From Leptospira noumeaensis (GTDB lineage: Bacteria > Spirochaetota > Leptospiria > Leptospirales > Leptospiraceae), in the NCBI RefSeq assembly GCF_004770765.1, contig NZ_RQFK01000015.1, positions 1 through 8,597 on the forward strand: a stretch of 8,597 bases of DNA. The letters are read 5' to 3'. The notes under the pieces are model-generated. The model was not told the origin of the DNA. It did not search any database and saw only the letters and a program-made list of their open reading frames with translations. Position numbers and translations under genes: made by a program. Of the stretch, positions 4,943-8,597 are shown piece by piece; within the stretch, counting starts at the first letter, position 1, and each line of letters opens with the position of its first letter.

Positions 4943-6385
4943 GCAATTTTTGAAAAATTTATTAAATACAAAAAAAGAGAATTAAAATATATTCTGAATC
5001 GATAAATCATCTATGCAAAAATATTTAATATTTATAGTTTTAATTTATACCACAAATGTTTTCGCAACTGATATTCCAAGTTGTCCTATAGATTATGAAA
5101 TCAAAATGAAGGAAGTTGACGGAGTTTCAATACCGACTTTGATCTACGAAAATGAAACAATAGAATTAAAATTCCAAAAGGTTGGCTACTATAATGAAGG
5201 AATTGCAAATGTTCAGATAAATAATAGATGGGGATATATTGACGAATCAGGAATATTTATTATCCCACCGCAATTCGAAAATGCAGGAATTTTCGGGAGA
5301 AATGAAGCAATTGTAACGATTAATAGCCAAATTAAACGAATAAATAAAAAAGGTGAATTTTTACCTTTACCAAACCTAAACATTACAAATTTAAACAAAG
5401 TATACGATGGCCTGGCACAGATTCAAATTGATAATAATAAATGGGGTTATATTAATCATCTTGGCGAAATCTTAATTGAACCAAAATTTGAAGAAGCTGA
5501 AAGTTTTAGAAATGATTTAGCTGCCGTAAAATTCCAAGGAAAGTGGGGATTTATAGATCAAAAAGGGAATTTTCAAATAGCGCCTCAATTTGATAATGTT
5601 AGCAGTTTTTTTAACGATATAATTGCCGTAGAATATAAAGGTTTATGGGGATATATTGATAAAAAGGGCAAATTCATAATCCAACCAAAATTTCAACATG
5701 CCTTGAATTTTTCGAACGATCTAGCCGCTGTATTAGTAAACGAAAAATGGGGTTATATAGATGTAAAGGGCGAATTTACTATAGAACCTCAATATCGTAA
5801 AGCAATGAGTTTTGAAAATGGATATGCTAGAGTTATTACAGATAAGGGAATTACAATCATTGATACTATTGGAAATATTGTGAACAAACCAAACCTCAAT
5901 TTTGAATTATTTAGCTGGGAGGGCTTATCTACTGTACGAATAAATAAAAAATTTGGTTATGTTGACGTAAAAGGTAATATTGTAATTGAACCCAAATTTG
6001 AGGAGGCAGGACATTTTTTACAAGGAAGAGCTCGGGTTAAAATAAACAACAAAAAAGGACTCATTAACAAATCAGGTCTATTTATTATTAACCCTCAATT
6101 TGATGGAATTGAAAGTTTTTTAAATAATTATGCACAAGTCAAAATCGATAAACATTGGGGATTCGTAAAATTTCCAAAATGTGATTAAACATAAACTTAA
6201 AGAAGAAATCATCTATCAAAAACTGCGGTTAACAGCAACTAACCGCTTCGCTTCGGGACTTACGCCCTCGCTCGGTCTGCGACACATAGGCTTTTGGCAC
6301 TCCTCTTGCCTTCGCAAGCGTCGTGCCAATCCCTAACGTCCCATTCTGGGACTCAGGGCCAGCCTACGTCGGTTAGTCTAGTTCG
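4937..6385 (+). mobile_element. Gene cassette F (WG-repeat gene)
   Basis: The start at 4936-4953 (GTTAACCGCAATTTTTGA) is complementary to the end at 6216-6233 over 18 positions, except the fixed position-11 mismatch. At 1449 bp it is the largest complete cassette here. It has a 76-base leader and one gene. Confidence 0.9.
5013..6188 (+). CDS. Exported WG-repeat protein
   Basis: A 391-residue protein with a clear signal peptide (MQKYLIFIVLIYTTNVFA, predicted cleavage after Ala18). The mature part is almost entirely WG (KWG Leptospira-type) repeats of about 33-36 residues with the pattern WG(Y/F)ID-x2-G-x3-I-x-P-x-F-x2-A-x2-F-x4-A-x-V. Repeat heads stand at WG73, WG144, WG178, WG212, WG246, FG314 and WG382, with degenerate units near 107, 279 and 349. 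Such repeats form beta-strand modules thought to bind other molecules; no catalytic residues are seen. Cys24 and Cys390 bracket the mature chain and could form a disulfide in the periplasm or outside. WG repeats were first noted as abundant in Leptospira, which fits the proposed host. The ligand is unknown. The ATG lies 76 bases inside the cassette. Confidence 0.9.
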   Translation: MQKYLIFIVLIYTTNVFATDIPSCPIDYEIKMKEVDGVSIPTLIYENETIELKFQKVGYYNEGIANVQINNRWGYIDESGIFIIPPQFENAGIFGRNEAIVTINSQIKRINKKGEFLPLPNLNITNLNKVYDGLAQIQIDNNKWGYINHLGEILIEPKFEEAESFRNDLAAVKFQGKWGFIDQKGNFQIAPQFDNVSSFFNDIIAVEYKGLWGYIDKKGKFIIQPKFQHALNFSNDLAAVLVNEKWGYIDVKGEFTIEPQYRKAMSFENGYARVITDKGITIIDTIGNIVNKPNLNFELFSWEGLSTVRINKKFGYVDVKGNIVIEPKFEEAGHFLQGRARVKINNKKGLINKSGLFIINPQFDGIESFLNNYAQVKIDKHWGFVKFPKCD

Positions 6386-6391
6386 TTATAC
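6227..6391 (+). repeat. attC site 6 (end of cassette F)
   Basis: R'' is GGTTAAC at 6227-6233 and R' is GTTATAC at 6385-6391; the cut is between G6385 and T6386. The L boxes are ACTAACCG and CGGTTAGT. The stem TTGGCAC/GTGCCAA pairs perfectly around CTTGC-CTTC-GCAAG. The distal loop has become GTCCCATTCTGGGAC, shortening the stem by one pair. Confidence 0.9.
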
Positions 6392-6419
6392 GACATTTTT
6401 AAAAATTTAAAAAAATATT

Positions 6420-7004
6420 ATGATCAAAAAAATAACTATAATTATCGTCGGATTATTGACTCAATTTTGCTTAAATCAAAAATCTTCTCTTTTAAATCAA
6501 AATTTCAAACCTCCAAATTCTAATCAGAAAGAATTAAATATTTATATCAGAAATGTTGAATTAATAAATGAAATTGGAGATTATAAAAATATCCAGGAAG
6601 AGACATTGAAAACAAATATGAAAATCCTTCTTGAAAATACGGGCATCTTTAAATCTGTAAATTATTACTCGGAATATCCTATCTCCAAGAATTCAATCTT
6701 ATTAGATTTCAAATTTATCAAATATGAAAATACTTTAAAACTGGATCCATTATATATTCCGCTTTCTATTGCAACATTTACTTTATATATCTGGCTCGGA
6801 GGATCCATCGTTAACTTCGAATCCAAAATACAGTTAGAAGTTAAATCTTTTGATCAGAATAAACAAATAATTAAATCCCAATTATTTGAAGAAGAAAATT
6901 ATATCAGAGATTATATATACGAACCTTGGAGATCACGGCGGGTTATTCCTGAGAAAAAATCAAAATTCATATTAAATTCAGTTATACAGGCAACGGAACA
7001 ATGA
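6420..7004 (+). CDS. Small exported protein, possible lipoprotein (first gene of a pair)
   Basis: A 194-residue protein starting with a basic-hydrophobic signal (MIKKITIIIVGLLTQFC). Cys17 may be lipid-modified, but the Phe before it is unusual even for the relaxed lipobox of spirochaetes, so a plain signal peptide or an N-terminal anchor is also possible. A beta-strand-rich domain follows at 38-100 (LNIYIRNVEL; TGIFKSVNYYSEYP; ILLDFKFIKYE). Next come a hydrophobic stretch at 109-130 (PLYIPLSIATFTLYIW with LGG) and a charged C-terminal domain. The family is not recognised. Its layout parallels the next gene: signal, a strand before 'fksV/fsnI', a hydrophobic stretch with an LxxP or xLIP turn, then more strands. 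The two may be diverged paralogues working together at the envelope. The ATG lies 34 bases inside the cassette; its stop overlaps the next start. Confidence 0.7.
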   Translation: MIKKITIIIVGLLTQFCLNQKSSLLNQNFKPPNSNQKELNIYIRNVELINEIGDYKNIQEETLKTNMKILLENTGIFKSVNYYSEYPISKNSILLDFKFIKYENTLKLDPLYIPLSIATFTLYIWLGGSIVNFESKIQLEVKSFDQNKQIIKSQLFEEENYIRDYIYEPWRSRRVIPEKKSKFILNSVIQATEQ

Positions 7005-7573
7005 ATTTTAAATCAATCATAACCTTCCTTTTCTTAATAACAAGTTGCTCAACAATTAGCTATGATAAAAATATAAATTTAAGCAAGAATATAAATAAAT
7101 CTACCCTTTCAATTCATATAGGATATTTATATTATATGGATGATGAATTATTTGACCATCCAATACAAATTTCTGACGGAATTATTGATATTCAAAATGA
7201 CTTTCAAATTGTTAAGGATAAACTAAAGAAGAATAGTCAATTTTCAAATATAGAAATTGATTCTTCGAAATCACAATATGAGCTAGAGATTAATGTAACT
7301 TTCAGAAACAAGTTAAATTTTATTCAAGGAATATTAAGTGGTATGACCTTAACATTAATACCAGCTTATGATGATACTGATTTAGAAATTCAAGGCATTC
7401 TTCACAATCGTATTACAGGAAAAAAAACAAAAAAAATTACTACTAAGGGAAAAATGAGAACATATATAGGAATCTTTCCATTATTTGCCAGACCTTTCTC
7501 TGACTCATCAAAAAACCGAGAACTATTAATCACTAATCTCTTGGATAACTTGTTATATAACGTAGAAATTTAA
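7001..7573 (+). CDS. Predicted lipoprotein (second gene of a pair)
   Basis: A 190-residue protein with a good lipoprotein signal: hydrophobic residues 5-13 and the lipobox LITSC at 12-16, so Cys16 should become the lipidated N-terminus. A linker at 20-35 precedes a mixed domain with strands at 36-46 (LSIHIGYLYYM) and 93-102 (YELEINVTFR), a hydrophobic segment at 109-121 (QGILSGMTLTLIP), and a Lys-rich strand region at 137-152. No known family is recognised. The start codon overlaps the previous stop in an ATGA arrangement with GGAA just upstream, which predicts coupled translation and a shared role. The stop codon falls within the 18-base cassette end, so the last codons are also part of the recombination-site complementarity. 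Confidence 0.75.
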   Translation: MNFKSIITFLFLITSCSTISYDKNINLSKNINKSTLSIHIGYLYYMDDELFDHPIQISDGIIDIQNDFQIVKDKLKKNSQFSNIEIDSSKSQYELEINVTFRNKLNFIQGILSGMTLTLIPAYDDTDLEIQGILHNRITGKKTKKITTKGKMRTYIGIFPLFARPFSDSSKNRELLITNLLDNLLYNVEI

Positions 7574-7580
7574 AAACGTC

Positions 7581-7744
7581 GTATAACAGCGACTAACCGC
7601 TTCGCTTCGGGACTTGCGCCCTCGCTCGGTCTACGACACATAGGCTTTTGTCACTCCTCTTGCTTACGCAAGCATCGCGCCAATCCCTAACGTCCCGTTC
7701 GGGACTCAGGGCCAGCCTACGTCGGTTAGTCTAGTTCGTTAGCC
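7581..7744 (+). repeat. attC site 7 (end of cassette G)
   Basis: R'' is GTATAAC at 7581-7587 and R' is GTTAGCC at 7738-7744; the cut is between G7738 and T7739. The L boxes GACTAACCG and CGGTTAGTC pair perfectly. The copy is nearly identical to those at 3992 and 6227. In all three the inner loop stem is GGG/CCC, where sites 0, 2, 3, 5 and 8 have GGC/GCC. Confidence 0.9.
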
Positions 7745-7783
7745 GCAATTATTTAAAAATAATTCAAAATAAAAGGAATTTTT

Positions 7784-8470
7784 ATGAAAGTCACAAAACA
7801 ATTCTTCAAAGAATTTGGAATACAGTTTATACTATCTATTCTGTATTCTCTTTCCATGGTAGAACTACCAAAAAATTTGGAATTTGAAAGTTTAAAACTA
7901 TTCTTCGATAAAATCTTACCATTTTTTGGCGCTTCCTTTTTCTTTCTATCATGGCTTTCCGGTCAAGTCATAAGAATTAGAAAGACAATAAAAACGGAAG
8001 AGAAACTAACTGATATTGAAAGCCTTATTACAAAAACAGTCGACGCAAGTGTAAATAGAATTGAAACTTTAATTGATTTTGTAACTGGGAAAGATAGTTA
8101 CTGCTACATAGATATAGTAGCTAGCCTACCTTACGAAGGAGGACAGTTTATCCCATTTTTGTTACATTCCGGAAGTAATCCAGTCTACAATATTAACATC
8201 GAACTAGAAGATAAAATTGAAAAGAAATTCAAAAAGAAAAATTATGAAGAAATAAATAAAGGCGATGTTCTTCAAATCAACGATTTTGTAACTTCAGGAC
8301 ATTCCGAATCAAAACCAATTCGATGGCATTTCTTTATAAATTCCAGAAATGGGAAATTCCGACAGGAAATTTTGGTAGATTTCATGGAGAGCCATTGGAA
8401 GAAAAAAATATTTCTCTATAAAATGGAAGAAGGAAAAGAAGATAAGTTAATCTTAAAACATACAAATTAA
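7784..8470 (+). CDS. Hypothetical membrane protein with coiled coil
   Basis: A 228-residue protein with two hydrophobic helices at about 12-26 and 44-62, joined by a short polar loop. A heptad-like helix follows at 66-99 (RKTIKTEEKLTDIESLITKT and onward), which could form a coiled coil and oligomerise. The C-terminal domain, from about 105, starts with strands (SYCYIDIVASLP; FIPFLLHSG) and has a Lys-rich middle at 144-155. The positively charged segment after the second helix suggests that the C-terminal domain faces the cytoplasm. No enzyme motif or known family is recognised; a sensor or membrane-tethered scaffold is possible but not shown. This start has the best ribosome-binding site of the window, AGGAA at 7774-7778, five bases before the ATG. 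Confidence 0.7.
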   Translation: MKVTKQFFKEFGIQFILSILYSLSMVELPKNLEFESLKLFFDKILPFFGASFFFLSWLSGQVIRIRKTIKTEEKLTDIESLITKTVDASVNRIETLIDFVTGKDSYCYIDIVASLPYEGGQFIPFLLHSGSNPVYNINIELEDKIEKKFKKKNYEEINKGDVLQINDFVTSGHSESKPIRWHFFINSRNGKFRQEILVDFMESHWKKKIFLYKMEEGKEDKLILKHTN

Positions 8471-8488
8471 ATAGGCACAAATAACTGC

Positions 8489-8597
8489 GGCTAACAGCAC
8501 CTTCCCGCTACGCTTCGGCACTTACGGCCTCGCTCGGGCTGCGCCAAATTGTCCTCCTGTCACTCGCTCGCATACGCAAGCTACGTGCCAGTCCCTA
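8489..8597 (+). repeat. attC site 8 (partial, cut by the window end)
   Basis: R'' is GGCTAAC at 8489-8495, followed by the L'' box ACCTTCCCG of the same subtype as site 2. The TTCGGCACTTACGGCC hairpin and ACGCAAGCTACGTGCCAGTCCCTA follow up to the window edge. The R' box is outside the window. Confidence 0.85.

Larger units (their letters stand above)
6386..7738 (+). mobile_element. Gene cassette G (two overlapping genes)
   Basis: The start at 6385-6402 (GTTATACGACATTTTTAA) is complementary to the end at 7570-7587 over 18 positions, except the fixed position-11 mismatch. The stop codon of the second gene (7571-7573) lies inside the complementary end. It is the only cassette here with two genes. 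Confidence 0.9.
7739..8597 (+). mobile_element. Gene cassette H (membrane protein; runs off the window)
   Basis: The start at 7738-7754 (GTTAGCCGCAATTATTT) is complementary to the end at 8479-8495 over 17 positions, except the fixed position-11 mismatch. Its attC is cut off by the window end, so the right boundary is not visible. Confidence 0.88.

Noticed and set aside
5213..5398. 61-codon minus-strand frame
   Set aside because: Antisense shadow inside the WG-repeat gene.

Overview
The window is a stretch of an integron gene-cassette array, not an ordinary set of operons. Nine copies of a G+C-rich, highly structured element of about 131-166 bases lie between A+T-rich genes that all read on the + strand. 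Each element starts with TAAC and ends with CTAGTTCGTTA, like the R'' and R' boxes of an attC recombination site. Each apparent cassette runs from the TTA of one element to the G of the next. The decisive evidence is that the first bases of every complete cassette are the reverse complement of the bases that open its own terminal attC, over about 15-18 bases, while they do not match the neighbouring cassettes. That is expected if each cassette is an independent circularisable unit. No integrase gene is in the window, so this is the interior of an array.

The host is most likely a spirochaete of the Leptospira type. This is inferred from low G+C, A-rich leaders with weak Shine-Dalgarno signals, relaxed lipoprotein signal peptides, and my recollection of similar repeats between Leptospira genes. 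It is not proven from the window. An integron is established in another spirochaete, Treponema denticola.

Layout: (0) the tail of a cassette whose left end is outside the window, carrying a predicted outer-membrane beta-barrel protein; (A) 1104-1437, a short cassette without a convincing gene; (B) 1438-2378, a DUF6602-like protein with a PD-(D/E)XK-like nuclease pattern; (C) 2379-3251, an HNH-type zinc-finger nuclease-like protein; (D) 3252-4151, an unrecognised 166-residue protein with a duplicated motif and a TTG start; (E) 4152-4936, a protein whose C-terminus resembles YrhB/Imm35 immunity proteins; (F) 4937-6385, an exported WG-repeat protein; (G) 6386-7738, two overlapping genes for small exported, probably lipid-anchored, proteins; (H) 7739 to beyond the window end, a two-helix membrane protein with a coiled coil.

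The genes do not form a pathway. They are a typical mixed cassette load: envelope or exported proteins (0, F, G, H), nuclease-like and possibly defensive proteins (B, C), and an immunity-like protein (E). What they share is the recombination chemistry at their ends. The most striking and possibly undescribed feature is that all eight examined cassettes have the same single mismatch in their extended complementary ends, at position 11 counted from the cut-site G: A at the cassette start, C at the cassette end. It is an unpaired A/C on the top strand but a G/T wobble on the bottom strand, the strand that integron integrases are known to recombine.
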